Source of the DNA: Epilithonimonas hispanica
Lineage (GTDB): Bacteria > Bacteroidota > Bacteroidia > Flavobacteriales > Weeksellaceae
Direction of reading: 5' to 3'
Assembly: GCF_003385395.1 (NCBI RefSeq)
Contig: NZ_QNUG01000002.1
Coordinates: 1-64,000 of the forward strand
DNA length: 64,000 bases
Below the pieces are notes generated by a model, which was not told where the DNA came from, searched no databases, and worked only from the letters and a program-made list of their open reading frames with translations. The position numbers and the translations under genes are program-made. Shown piece after piece: positions 43,280 to 53,001 of the stretch (position 1 is its first letter; each line of letters opens with the position of its first letter).

Positions 43280-44497
43280 TTAGTAATTCCACATATCATT
43301 TTCCATTTGAAGAATCTGAGCTTTGATTCTATCACTTTCTTCCAGCTGTCCGTCTGCATCGTTCGGGATATACTCGTCAATGATTCCACTTCCGCCTCTT
43401 CCCATTCCGTTATCCGTTTTATAGATAATTGCTGAAAATCTTCTTGCATTAAGAACATCATCAAAAGTAATATCAGATGTAGAGTTCTTAGCATTGAAAA
43501 TGTAGTTACTAGACAAAACCTGTCTTGCATCCGGATAATAAATCCAGAAAAGATCGATTAAATCACTAGCTTCATTAAGGATGGAAGGATCTACTGGAGC
43601 TCCAGATTCCTGCATTTGTCTAGCTCTTTCCGCTTTCAAAATAGCAGAGTTAGGATCTTCCCCCATTGCTGCAATTCCAAGAAGTCTATATCTTAATTGA
43701 GTATCTCTTTTATCGATATACCACATTCCCATCAACTTAAGTGCTTTAACTTTCTCGGTACTAGTTTCAGAAAAACCAACGTTGGCTTCAACATCACTTT
43801 TTTTGATTTTGTACCAAGATCCATCTAAGTTAACAAGCATTGTTCCAGGTTCAATAGTTGGTGCTTTAGTGGTCTTTTTAACAGTTTTTTTCTTTTTGCC
43901 TTTTCCAGTAGTGACAGTTTCTTCTGTAGCTTCTGGTTGAGCAGTTCCTGTATATTCCAAAACATCCGCAAGTCTTGTAGAATATTTCATAAACATTCCA
44001 TCAACTTGTTTGTTGCCAGCACCTTTCAGAGAAGTAAAATATTTCAAAAGTCTTTGAGCTTCTGCATCTTCAATTTTATTAGCGTTCATTATTTCTGTGA
44101 AATAATCATCAACCATAGGAACAGACGTTGCGGCTGCGATACCTTCTGGAGTTAATCTACTTGTAAAATCATCACCAGAATAAACTTCTTTAATTTTACC
44201 TGAATTAACCGCGTCTAATAAAACCTGATAAAGGGATTTATTTTGAGAAACTAGACCATCAGCATTGTGATAGAAAGGCTGATTGATTTTATCATTCATA
44301 TCAATAATTTCCCATACAACCATGCTTCTCAATATGTCTTTATCTTCGATAAAACCATATTTAAGAGGTGTAATACTATCTTTCTTAATCTCACGATCTT
44401 CTCTGAATGTCTGAGGAGAATTAGCATTCAGAATGCTATTTTGTCCAAAAGCTATTGTAGAGGAAAGACAAATTAAACTATATATAATCTTTTTCAT
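43280..44497 (-). CDS. gldN: Gliding motility / type IX secretion protein GldN
   Basis: GldN forms, with GldK, a periplasmic ring of the type IX secretion machinery under the outer membrane. The 405-residue product has a signal peptide (YSLICLSSTIAFGQ). Typical GldN segments are KYGFIEDKDILRSMVVWEII, INQPFYHNADG and LKLMGMWYIDKRDTQLRYRL. It is longer than most GldN proteins because of a Thr/Lys-rich stretch (about 190-230: VTTGKGKKKKTVKKTTKAP) in the middle. It is the last gene of gldK-gldL-gldM-gldN and ends at a strong terminator. Confidence 0.94.
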   Translation of the reverse strand: MKKIIYSLICLSSTIAFGQNSILNANSPQTFREDREIKKDSITPLKYGFIEDKDILRSMVVWEIIDMNDKINQPFYHNADGLVSQNKSLYQVLLDAVNSGKIKEVYSGDDFTSRLTPEGIAAATSVPMVDDYFTEIMNANKIEDAEAQRLLKYFTSLKGAGNKQVDGMFMKYSTRLADVLEYTGTAQPEATEETVTTGKGKKKKTVKKTTKAPTIEPGTMLVNLDGSWYKIKKSDVEANVGFSETSTEKVKALKLMGMWYIDKRDTQLRYRLLGIAAMGEDPNSAILKAERARQMQESGAPVDPSILNEASDLIDLFWIYYPDARQVLSSNYIFNAKNSTSDITFDDVLNARRFSAIIYKTDNGMGRGGSGIIDEYIPNDADGQLEESDRIKAQILQMENDMWNY

Positions 44498-44547
44498 AAT
44501 AAGTATTGAAATAAAAAATCAATCAGATAAAAAACTTGTTTTAAAAT

Positions 44548-46116
44548 TTATAGTACACTAATAACTACACCGCTGATATTAGGAAGTACTACACCGCTTA
44601 GTCCTTGAGCTGTTGCTTGAACATCAAAGATTGCGACGTTGTCACCAGGTCTTAACCCTTTAGTTAAAGATTCAACTGGTGCCAAAGAATTTCCGTTTAC
44701 AGACATTACAGCTTTACCAGGTACTTTAACTTTAAAGCTTACGACATTAAATGAAACTGGGAAATCAAAATCTTTAAGCGTTGCAGTCAACGTTTGTTTC
44801 GAAATCATATTCGCAGGCATTACATCGTAACCTTTACCTCTAATTTCACCTCTTGGTGGAGGAATATTTTTAACTCTAAATTTGAATGGTTGAGAAATTG
44901 TCTTTCCACTAGGTGACTTTCCAGCAATTGTAAGAGTCACCTCATTACCTGCGCCAGGTGTAACATTCCACTTACCACTGCTCCCACTTACAGAAGCTCC
45001 TGCTCCTGATAACGTAGTAGCACTAAGATCAGCACCTAATATTGATCCTGAAACTGGGTTCGAAAGTCCTCTATAAAGAACGTTCATTTTATCAGCTGCT
45101 AAAATTGCACCACTTTGTTCTTTAAGCGCTTCTGAACCAGAAACAACATTTAAAGTATGGGCATAAGGCAATGAATGTGGTTTACCATTCTTATCATTAA
45201 ATGTAATAGTACCTTGGAATTTTTGTTCACCAGTAGCTCCTGTATTAGGAGTAATAACTCCTTGACCATTTACAACTTGAGCTCCAGAAATAGCTAAACC
45301 AGGAACAGAACTAGCAAAAGTTCCAATTGCCACTTTGATTTGAGCCGGTTCTCCTTTCATAACTGAACTTGGTCCAGAAACTAAAGCTTCATAAGCGTCA
45401 AACTTGATATCTGCATCTACTTTCTCTTGAAGCATAGATGTAATTGCATCAGATTGTAAATTTCTAGCTTCTGACTGAATAACTTCTAAATTAGAAAGAG
45501 CCGCTACTAATGGCTGATTATAAAATTTGTACTGAACCCAACCTTTGTTCGCTCTTTTATCTCCTTTAGGAAAATCTGAAAGAAGAGTTTTTTTAGCTCT
45601 ATCTGCAACATCTTTTAGTTGAGCATTAGTTCCAAAAGTACTTACAATAAAATCCCTCAATCCATTAATTTTAGCTTGAAGATCAGTTGCTGTTTTAGAA
45701 GGATTTTTTTCATCCCCATCTTTGAAGAAATTACTTGTAGCTGGTTCTGTATTATTAAGAGCTGTAAAACTTTCTTCAACAGGCAAAGTAGAGTTATACT
45801 CTGCTTCTTTACTCATTTTAGTTTTAAGGTCTTCGATAAAATTAACCAATTCGTTAGTTTTTCCTTCCAATCCTTTATATTGGTCTAATAATGGACCATA
45901 AGTTTCTGGTGATGCAACAGCTTTCGCTTCTAAAGTCTTTTTGAAGATTTTATCATTCTTATCTTGAACTGTAAGTCTTGTATCAGTCAATGACTGATTT
46001 GTATCTTTATATGATCTGATGATTTCCTGATCGATTTGCATTGCAAGCATTGCAATGAAAACCAAATACATCAGGTTAATCATCTTCTGACGTGGTGTCT
46101 GTTTACCTCCTGCCAT
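44548..46116 (-). CDS. gldM: Gliding motility / type IX secretion motor protein GldM
   Basis: GldM spans the periplasm and, with GldL, forms the proton-driven motor of type IX secretion. The 522-residue product starts MAGGKQTPRQKMINLMYLVF, whose membrane helix (about 12-35) is followed by the conserved dimeric periplasmic domains, ending in immunoglobulin-like folds (VSFKVKVPGKAVMSVNGNSL, VPESLTKGL-like LAPVESLTKGLRPGDN). It lies 44 bases after gldL and 50 before gldN. Confidence 0.96.
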   Translation of the reverse strand: MAGGKQTPRQKMINLMYLVFIAMLAMQIDQEIIRSYKDTNQSLTDTRLTVQDKNDKIFKKTLEAKAVASPETYGPLLDQYKGLEGKTNELVNFIEDLKTKMSKEAEYNSTLPVEESFTALNNTEPATSNFFKDGDEKNPSKTATDLQAKINGLRDFIVSTFGTNAQLKDVADRAKKTLLSDFPKGDKRANKGWVQYKFYNQPLVAALSNLEVIQSEARNLQSDAITSMLQEKVDADIKFDAYEALVSGPSSVMKGEPAQIKVAIGTFASSVPGLAISGAQVVNGQGVITPNTGATGEQKFQGTITFNDKNGKPHSLPYAHTLNVVSGSEALKEQSGAILAADKMNVLYRGLSNPVSGSILGADLSATTLSGAGASVSGSSGKWNVTPGAGNEVTLTIAGKSPSGKTISQPFKFRVKNIPPPRGEIRGKGYDVMPANMISKQTLTATLKDFDFPVSFNVVSFKVKVPGKAVMSVNGNSLAPVESLTKGLRPGDNVAIFDVQATAQGLSGVVLPNISGVVISVL

Positions 46117-46160
46117 TTTAAAATAATTTAAATGTTAAACAATAATTAAAATGATAGTGA

Positions 46161-46844
46161 TTAAGACTTCATTGCGCTAAGCATACCACCATAAACTCTG
46201 TTAAGGTTGTTTAGATTAGATGTTAAACCTTGTAATTCTTCGTTGAATTTTTCAGATTGTGCAGCAGATTTTTGAATATCTTCTACATATTTTTTGCTGA
46301 ATTCTGATTGTTTTTGACCGTGCTCTAATTGAAGTGCATAAAGGGCATTCATACTTTCAAGGTGTGAAGCAGCAAGGTTCAATTGCTCATTATATTTGTG
46401 AGTAGAAGCAGAAACATCAACAGTTTGGTTGATTTGATCTACAGAAGAAGAGAACTTATCAATTCCTCCTCTTAATCTTTCGAATAAACTTACATCTAGT
46501 TTAGCATCTGCTAACATTTGATCAAGTTTGCTAGATAAAGACACTTCTAATTCTTTATTTTCTACTTTGTTTACAACTTTTCTAGGTTGTCTTTCTGCAG
46601 TCTCGTCTAATAATTCTGGATACACATTTTCCCAAGCATAGCTTTCTTCAGATTTTGGTGGATCGAATGCAAAGAATAAGAAAATTAATGCTTCAGTAAT
46701 CAAACCAGCAGCAAGAGCAACGTTACCTGTAATTGGACCTAAGCTCCAGTGTGTCATTTTGAATAGAGCTCCCAAGATTACAATCGCAGCACCGAACGAA
46801 TAAACAAAATTCGTTATTGATTCTTTTGTTTTAAACATTTTCAA
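46161..46844 (-). CDS. gldL: Gliding motility / type IX secretion motor protein GldL
   Basis: GldL is the inner-membrane partner of GldM. The 227-residue product has two membrane helices (about 10-32 and 38-60: FGAAIVILGALFKMTHWSLG; ALAAGLITEALIFLFFAF). A Glu in the second helix is the candidate proton carrier, as in other GldL proteins. A long cytoplasmic coiled-coil tail follows (AASHLESMNALYALQLEHGQ). It sits 27 bases after gldK. Confidence 0.96.
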   Translation of the reverse strand: MKMFKTKESITNFVYSFGAAIVILGALFKMTHWSLGPITGNVALAAGLITEALIFLFFAFDPPKSEESYAWENVYPELLDETAERQPRKVVNKVENKELEVSLSSKLDQMLADAKLDVSLFERLRGGIDKFSSSVDQINQTVDVSASTHKYNEQLNLAASHLESMNALYALQLEHGQKQSEFSKKYVEDIQKSAAQSEKFNEELQGLTSNLNNLNRVYGGMLSAMKS

Positions 46845-46871
46845 AAATTTTAGTTAGTAATAGTTAGTTAA

Positions 46872-48302
46872 TTATTTAGTTGTTCTTTTAAATTTCCCAG
46901 CTCCAGAAGGAATATCCTGAATCGTTCTGAATCCAATATAACTTCTAGCTGAGTCTTTCCTTTCCCAATCTCTGTAACCGGTCATCAATAGATAACCTAC
47001 ATCTTTCCAAGAACCACCTCTTACAGTTTTTTTAACCTCTCTGTAAGCTTGGTTAGATAGATAAGGATTTAGTGTAGAAGAAAACTCGTATGTAGAATTA
47101 CTGTAAGGAGACTCTGTCCATTCAGAAACATTACCCGCCATATCGAATAATCCATATCCATTTTTAGGGAACTTTCTAACAGGAGCAGTATAAGTATAGT
47201 TTCCTTTCTTTTCGTCTTCTATATAACTACCTCTTTTAGGTTTGAAGTTTGCAAGGTAACAACCTCTATCATCTTGCAAGTAAGGACCTCCCCAAGGATA
47301 AGTAGCATTTTCAATACCTCCTTTTGCAGCATATTCCCATTCAGCTTCTGTAGGAAGGCGGAATCTCATGGCTTTTTGCTTTTTCTTTTTAAGACTATTG
47401 TTGTAATCTGTTTTTATTTTGGTTCTGAAATCACAAAAAGCTCTTGCTTGATCCCAAGTAACACCTACAACAGGATACTCTTTGTAAGCATTATGCCAAA
47501 AATACTGATCAAACAATGGTTCGTTATAAGCATAGTTAAAATCTTTTACCCAAACTGTAGTATCAGGATAGATTGCAATACTTTCTTTTTTAAGATAATT
47601 TGCGCTTCTGTCTTTATCTTTTACAGCAGACATAACATCTTCCCATTGATAATTATATTTGATTTTTGACCAATCTATAATTCTTTCGTTATTGATTCTT
47701 TTTTCTTTAGGTAAATACATAGACTCCAAAACTTCTGCATATTTTTCGTCGGGATAAGCAGATGTATTATATTGAAGTGGCACTTTCCAATCTAGTTTTT
47801 TTGATTCGTCATAACCGCCATCTCCATCTCTGCCTCCTTGTGATTCCAAATACGATTGGTAAGGTGTAGCTTCTTCTCCTGTTTTTTTACTTGCGTATGC
47901 AAAATCTCCAATAGAACCACCGTTACCGCCTTCTTCTCCACCACCTTCGCCAGCAGCTTCTGCCAATAAACCTCTTGCTATTGAATCTCTAACAGCATTA
48001 ATAAACACTCTATACTCAGCATTCGTAATTTCTGTTTCATCCATAAAAAAGGAAGATACTGTAACTGTTTTTGGCATTGCTTTTTCTGGTGTTGCTGAAA
48101 AATCCTGATCTGCCATACCCATTACAAACGACCCACCAGGAATTGAAACCATTCCATATGGTCTGTCTGCAATAAATGATTTAGATGATCCTCTTGGAAC
48201 AAGCTCACCCTTAAGGCCGGGTTTACCGGCACTTCCCTTGCTCCCTTTGGAACAAGAAACAATAACCGATGTTGACAATAATATTAGTAATATCCTTTTC
48301 AT
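46872..48302 (-). CDS. gldK: Gliding motility / type IX secretion lipoprotein GldK
   Basis: GldK is an outer-membrane lipoprotein that forms the ring with GldN. The 476-residue product has a lipobox with C17 (LLILLSTSVIVSC) followed by SKGSKGSAGKPG. The body is a formylglycine-generating-enzyme-like fold (MVSIPGGSFVMGMADQDF; DETEITNAEYRVFINAVRDS; RLPTEAEWEYAAKGG; NVSEWTESPY; VRGGSWKD) that in GldK is structural. It is the first gene of the gld operon, 106 bases after glmS. Confidence 0.96.
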   Translation of the reverse strand: MKRILLILLSTSVIVSCSKGSKGSAGKPGLKGELVPRGSSKSFIADRPYGMVSIPGGSFVMGMADQDFSATPEKAMPKTVTVSSFFMDETEITNAEYRVFINAVRDSIARGLLAEAAGEGGGEEGGNGGSIGDFAYASKKTGEEATPYQSYLESQGGRDGDGGYDESKKLDWKVPLQYNTSAYPDEKYAEVLESMYLPKEKRINNERIIDWSKIKYNYQWEDVMSAVKDKDRSANYLKKESIAIYPDTTVWVKDFNYAYNEPLFDQYFWHNAYKEYPVVGVTWDQARAFCDFRTKIKTDYNNSLKKKKQKAMRFRLPTEAEWEYAAKGGIENATYPWGGPYLQDDRGCYLANFKPKRGSYIEDEKKGNYTYTAPVRKFPKNGYGLFDMAGNVSEWTESPYSNSTYEFSSTLNPYLSNQAYREVKKTVRGGSWKDVGYLLMTGYRDWERKDSARSYIGFRTIQDIPSGAGKFKRTTK

Positions 48303-48408
48303 CCTATTTTAAAGAAATTAAGCGGTAAATATATAATTTTTTTTATGAATAATTATCAATTTTTATTCAAAACGTAATTTGTTAGAGAATATTTCATAAA
48401 CTATGAAA

Positions 48409-50262
48409 TTATTCTACAGTTACTGATTTTGCAAGGTTTCTAGGCTGATCTACATTAGCTCCTCTTTCAACTGCAATATAGTATGAAAGGAGTTGTAAAG
48501 GTATTGAAGCCAAAATTGGAGAGAAGCATTCTGAAGTCTCAGGAATCTCTATTATGTAGTCTGCCATTGCAGCAACTTGAACATCACCTTTATTAATAAC
48601 AGCAATTACAATTCCTTTTCTAGCCTTGATCTCTTGAACATTACTTACAATCTTATCATAATGTCCAATCTTTGGTGCAATGATAACGATTGGCATTTTC
48701 TCATCAATCAAAGCAATTGGACCATGCTTCATCTCAGCTGCAGGGTAGCCTTCTGCATGGATATATGAAATCTCTTTTAACTTAAGCGCTCCTTCTAATG
48801 CTGCAGGATAGTTATAACCTCTTCCCAAGTATAAAAAGTTAGTCGCATCTACAAAGTTCTTCGCAATTTCTTTTACTGTATTATCAACAGAATTCAAAAC
48901 ATCTTCTACTTTTTTAGGAATAGCTTCTAATTCTGTAATTAACCTCATAAAGTCGGCTTTACCCAAATTACCATTATGATTTCCTAATTTGATAGCGATA
49001 AGAGATAAAATTGTAAGTTGAGCTGTAAATGCCTTTGTAGAAGCAACACCAATTTCTGGACCTGCATGTGTATATGCTCCAGCATCTGTATATCTTGCAA
49101 TCGAAGAATCTACAACGTTACAAATTCCAAATACAAAAGCACCTTTTTCTTTAGCTAATTTGATAGCAGCCATTGTATCCGCAGTTTCTCCAGACTGAGA
49201 AATTGCGATTACAAGATCTTTAGAATTAACAATTGGATTCCTGTATCTAAATTCTGACGCATATTCTACCTCTACTGGTACTCTAGCAAATTCTTCAATT
49301 AGATATTCTCCAATCAATCCTGCATGCCATGAAGTACCACAAGCAATAATTATTATTCTTTCTGCATTGGTTAATCTTTCCAAATGATCCCAAATACCAG
49401 CCATTTTTATAATACCTTCATTTACAAGTAATCGACCTCTCATTGTGTCTAAAATAGATTTTGGTTGTTCGAATATTTCTTTTAGCATAAAATGTTCATA
49501 ACCTCCTTTTTCTATCTGCTCAAGATTAAGTCTTAATTCTTGTATTGCTGGTTCTATTTTAGCGTTTTCTTTAATTGTTCTAATGTCAATACCAGAATCG
49601 AGAGAAATAGTAGCCATATGCCCTTCTTCAAGATACGCGGCTTCTTTTGTAAATTCTACAAATGGAGAAGCATCAGATGCGACAAAATACTCATTATCAC
49701 CAATACCAATTGCAAGCGGAGACCCTAATCTAGCAACTACTAATTGTCCTGGAAAATCATCATGCATAACAGAAACTGCATAAGCTCCATAAACCTCATT
49801 CAAAGCATAACGAACTGCTTCTGGAAATGCCAAGGTTGGTTCTTTATCCATAAAATACTGAATAAGATTTACCAATACCTCTGTATCTGTCTCTGATTTG
49901 AATTCAAAATCTTTATTGATAAGCATTGTTTTTATAGTATCATAATTTTCTATGATACCATTGTGAACCAATGCTATTTTCCCATTATTGGATAGATGTG
50001 GATGAGAATTGTTATCACTTGGAACACCATGTGTAGCCCATCTCGTATGTCCCATCCCTAGTTTGGAAGTACCCTTTAATACTTTTGAGATAGCTACAAG
50101 ATCATCTACTTTTCCTTTAGTTTTTTTAACTTCTAATTCACCATTTTCGGTTTCTAGAACAACGCCAGCACTATCGTAACCGCGGTATTCTAAACGACGT
50201 AATCCATTGATAACAATATCATAAGCATCACGAAAACCTGTATATCCTACGATTCCACACAT
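48409..50262 (-). CDS. glmS: Glutamine-fructose-6-phosphate aminotransferase (isomerizing)
   Basis: GlmS makes glucosamine-6-phosphate, the first step to UDP-GlcNAc for peptidoglycan and LPS. The 617-residue product has the N-terminal nucleophile C2 (MCGIVGYTGFRDAYD), the glutaminase domain (HTRWATHGVPSDNNSHPH), two SIS domains (ACGTSWHAGLIGEYLIEEFA; GRGYNYPAALEGALKLKEIS) and the conserved C-terminus QPRNLAKSVTVE. It lies 15 bases after the DUF4270 gene, so they share a transcript. No glmS ribozyme is expected or seen. Confidence 0.98.
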   Translation of the reverse strand: MCGIVGYTGFRDAYDIVINGLRRLEYRGYDSAGVVLETENGELEVKKTKGKVDDLVAISKVLKGTSKLGMGHTRWATHGVPSDNNSHPHLSNNGKIALVHNGIIENYDTIKTMLINKDFEFKSETDTEVLVNLIQYFMDKEPTLAFPEAVRYALNEVYGAYAVSVMHDDFPGQLVVARLGSPLAIGIGDNEYFVASDASPFVEFTKEAAYLEEGHMATISLDSGIDIRTIKENAKIEPAIQELRLNLEQIEKGGYEHFMLKEIFEQPKSILDTMRGRLLVNEGIIKMAGIWDHLERLTNAERIIIIACGTSWHAGLIGEYLIEEFARVPVEVEYASEFRYRNPIVNSKDLVIAISQSGETADTMAAIKLAKEKGAFVFGICNVVDSSIARYTDAGAYTHAGPEIGVASTKAFTAQLTILSLIAIKLGNHNGNLGKADFMRLITELEAIPKKVEDVLNSVDNTVKEIAKNFVDATNFLYLGRGYNYPAALEGALKLKEISYIHAEGYPAAEMKHGPIALIDEKMPIVIIAPKIGHYDKIVSNVQEIKARKGIVIAVINKGDVQVAAMADYIIEIPETSECFSPILASIPLQLLSYYIAVERGANVDQPRNLAKSVTVE

Positions 50263-50277
50263 ATTATTAAAAGTTTT

Positions 50278-51909
50278 TTATTTTTTTGTATAAATTAATC
50301 TTAGTTGAGCTTCTTTGCTAGATTTTGCGTCAATTTGCTTACCTACATTTTGAGCATCAACAGTACCTTTTAGTACTACACGATAAGGGTTATAAGCTCT
50401 AGTATTATAATATTGTCCTAGCAAAACTCCAGTAGTTGTATCGGTTAAATAACTTCCAAGATTGATAATATAATCCCTATCAGTAGTGTTAGGATTGTAA
50501 GTATCATCTTCGATTATTGTTTTAAGAGAAGCCGTGATTCCAATATCATAGTAAGCATCTTCTGTTGACAGATTAGCAGTTTTCAATAAAGAATATCCCG
50601 CACTAGACAAGCTGGTCATATCTGGAAGAAAGCCTTTCAAAACTCTATTTTTCACCAACATATTGGAAGGTTTCTTATACTTATTATTCCAAGTAGCAGC
50701 GTCATTGTAAAGTCGTATCTTGGCAGAAACAATCCCTATTTTTTCATTTTTATACTTGTTCTTCAACGCTATAATTGTTGCTGCAGGAATTCTAATCCCA
50801 GCACTAGATCCACCCATTCCTTGCAAATACAATTCTTTAGCATAATTATTAGTTGAAACAACTAAGTTTTTTCCTGATTCTATTTTATTAAAATCAGCAA
50901 TCTTGATGGCATTATTTCTAGCGGTAATATAAGATTGATTTGTTCTATTGTATGTTATACTACTTAAGTGAACATTGGACGAACCTAAATTCAATTCTGT
51001 TTCTGCCTTAGTACGGGTAACAGTTCCATCTGTTGCAGTCACATCGTTTTTATAATAAATGGTAATTGCGGCATCATTGGGAGCCATTGAAAATAAATAA
51101 CCGTCATTCTCAGAAACAGAAATACTTAGACCTTTGAAATATCTAATAAAAGATGCAGCGTCTTTTAGAACCTGATCTCCTTTTTTAGCAATAATTTTAT
51201 TTTGGAAGAATAAACTATCCAACTTCATTCTAAAAGAAACAGCTTTATTTAGCAACTCAGTAGCATCACTATCCTTTGTTACAACTACAGAATTAACAGT
51301 CCCGTCAAAAACTTTCGAGCCTAATTCCGCACCCAAAGCAACTGCTTTTTTAGAAGTAAGTGAGTCTGATGTACTTCCCAGGAAATCACTCACTTCATTT
51401 ACTTTAATAGTAAACTTAGTTTTTTCTCCTCCTAATTTATACTTCCCATACTTACTTACAGGATAAGTCGTTACTACTTTTTTTGCAGCAACCGCCCCAT
51501 CTGGATAGATATAATCTTCATTAGTTGTAGTGGTAATAGAATCTGAAGCTGTTTCATATCTTGGCTTCAATGTCAAAACAACAGAATCAATAACTGGATT
51601 AGTTCCAAAATCGGGATCGTATGTATTCAATCTAACTTGAGTAATGTAAGATGCTTTTTGCATACCAAATACATCTTCAGTAAAAGCACCAATTCTAACA
51701 CTATCCAATTTCGAAGCATCTGCGCGAATAACATCGTCATTATCAATATTATATGCTATAAGACTATATGCTTCATCGTAACCATCTGCTCCATTGGCAT
51801 CTACCAACTGTGATCCCAAATTATCCAAATCTCCTTCACAAGAGTTTAAAACAACAATTCCCATTACGAAAAATGGGATCACTTTCATAAAAGTTTTTAT
51901 TTTTATCAT
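50278..51909 (-). CDS. DUF4270 family outer-membrane lipoprotein
   Basis: A 543-residue protein with a lipobox at C24 (FVMGIVVLNSCEGD) and a long beta-rich mature chain with the DUF4270 pattern: GSQLVDANGADGYDEAYSLI, SVRIGAFTEDVFGMQKASYI and FGTNPVIDSVVLTLKPRYE. The function is unknown. The family is confined to Bacteroidota. It lies between a glycogen-synthase-like gene (15 bases upstream) and glmS (15 bases downstream), in one operon, which suggests a tie to envelope or amino-sugar metabolism. Confidence 0.88.
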   Translation of the reverse strand: MIKIKTFMKVIPFFVMGIVVLNSCEGDLDNLGSQLVDANGADGYDEAYSLIAYNIDNDDVIRADASKLDSVRIGAFTEDVFGMQKASYITQVRLNTYDPDFGTNPVIDSVVLTLKPRYETASDSITTTTNEDYIYPDGAVAAKKVVTTYPVSKYGKYKLGGEKTKFTIKVNEVSDFLGSTSDSLTSKKAVALGAELGSKVFDGTVNSVVVTKDSDATELLNKAVSFRMKLDSLFFQNKIIAKKGDQVLKDAASFIRYFKGLSISVSENDGYLFSMAPNDAAITIYYKNDVTATDGTVTRTKAETELNLGSSNVHLSSITYNRTNQSYITARNNAIKIADFNKIESGKNLVVSTNNYAKELYLQGMGGSSAGIRIPAATIIALKNKYKNEKIGIVSAKIRLYNDAATWNNKYKKPSNMLVKNRVLKGFLPDMTSLSSAGYSLLKTANLSTEDAYYDIGITASLKTIIEDDTYNPNTTDRDYIINLGSYLTDTTTGVLLGQYYNTRAYNPYRVVLKGTVDAQNVGKQIDAKSSKEAQLRLIYTKK

Positions 51910-51924
51910 TATAAAAAAATAGTA

Positions 51925-52695
51925 TTAATAAACTGTTGCTATAGAATCAGCATTCAAGTAATCCAATTTTTCAACTTCTGCTTTTCCATAAGCTTCTTCA
52001 AGTTTCTCTTCTAGGAATTCATTTCCTTTTACAATCACATCTACATAGTTCATGCTATCATTTACAAAACTCAAAAAGCTAGGATTATCTAACGATTGTA
52101 AATCAGAAATATTATCAAAAGCCAAGACTTCTTTTGTATTATTGTTTAATTCTATATCATCTTCGTTATAAACAGAAAGAACAATCTTGGTATCATTGAA
52201 ATAAGTATCATCTTTGTAATAAGTCTTCAAATAAATAGGAATCAAAGACGCCATCCACCCATTCAAATGAATCACATCAGGAACCCAGTTAAGTTTTTTT
52301 ATAGTCTCGATAACACCTCTGGCAAAGAAAATAGCTCTCTCGTTGTTATCTTCAAAAGGTTTCCCTTCGTCATCAAAATAAAACTGCTTTCTTTTGAAAT
52401 ATTCTTCGTTATCAATAAAATAAACTTGCAGACGCTCTCCTGGCAAAGAAGCAACTTTGATAATCAAAGGCTGATCTAGGTCATTAATGATAATGTTCAT
52501 CCCGGAAAGTCTGATTACCTCGTGAAGTTGGAATTTCCTCTCGCTTATTTGTCCGAATCTAGGCATAAAAACCCTCACGTCGTTACCACTCCCGTGCATC
52601 TTAAGAGCCATTTTGTGTACCATACTTCCCATATTAGTATCTTCTTGATAAGGGAACATCTCTGTAGTAACGTATAAAATCTTTTGATTAGGCAT
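51925..52695 (-). CDS. Short glycogen-synthase-like (GT5 N-terminal) protein
   Basis: A 256-residue protein matching only the N-terminal Rossmann half of GT5 glycogen/starch synthases: KILYVTTEMFPYQEDTN, VFMPRFGQI and WVPDVIHLNGWMASLIPIYL. The C-terminal GT-B half, with its donor-binding residues, is missing. The N-terminal KxGG loop that binds ADP-glucose in GlgA is replaced by NMGSM (about residues 20-24). It is unlikely to be an active synthase and may be a regulatory or binding protein. It is the first gene of the operon with DUF4270 and glmS, and diverges from panC. Confidence 0.8.
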   Translation of the reverse strand: MPNQKILYVTTEMFPYQEDTNMGSMVHKMALKMHGSGNDVRVFMPRFGQISERKFQLHEVIRLSGMNIIINDLDQPLIIKVASLPGERLQVYFIDNEEYFKRKQFYFDDEGKPFEDNNERAIFFARGVIETIKKLNWVPDVIHLNGWMASLIPIYLKTYYKDDTYFNDTKIVLSVYNEDDIELNNNTKEVLAFDNISDLQSLDNPSFLSFVNDSMNYVDVIVKGNEFLEEKLEEAYGKAEVEKLDYLNADSIATVY

Positions 52696-53001
52696 AAAAT
52701 TTACTTTAGATGAAGTATAAAATCTTCATTTTGCAAAATTACAAAAAATTAAATCAAAACATTTATTTTCATTAATATTAATACTCTTATTTAAAATACT
52801 CTACCTATCAACTAGTTAACAGATTAAAAAATGTTAATTTCAGAAAATAATCATAATTAAATTGTTGATTCGATTTTATAAAATTAATTTCAAATATTAA
52901 GACAAGGTTATTTTGCTAAGGTTTGATCTAATTTTAATACCCCAACCTTATCTCAGAACTTCCAAAAACAATTACCTTTGACCTATTAAAACAATAAAAC
53001 A
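52696..53001. other. Divergent intergenic region, GT5-like gene and panC
   Basis: This 306-base AT-rich gap holds no gene. TAATTTTG on the minus strand (52734-52741) is a -7 box for the GT5-DUF4270-glmS operon. TACCTTTG (52973-52980) is one for panC, 21 bases before its ATG. I see no clear -33 TTG at the expected distance from either, and nothing else I can name. Confidence 0.45.

Noticed and set aside
48263-48420. glmS ribozyme or another cofactor riboswitch near glmS
   Set aside because: No P1-P2 ribozyme core or conserved motif is recognisable, and glmS follows DUF4270 by only 15 bases.
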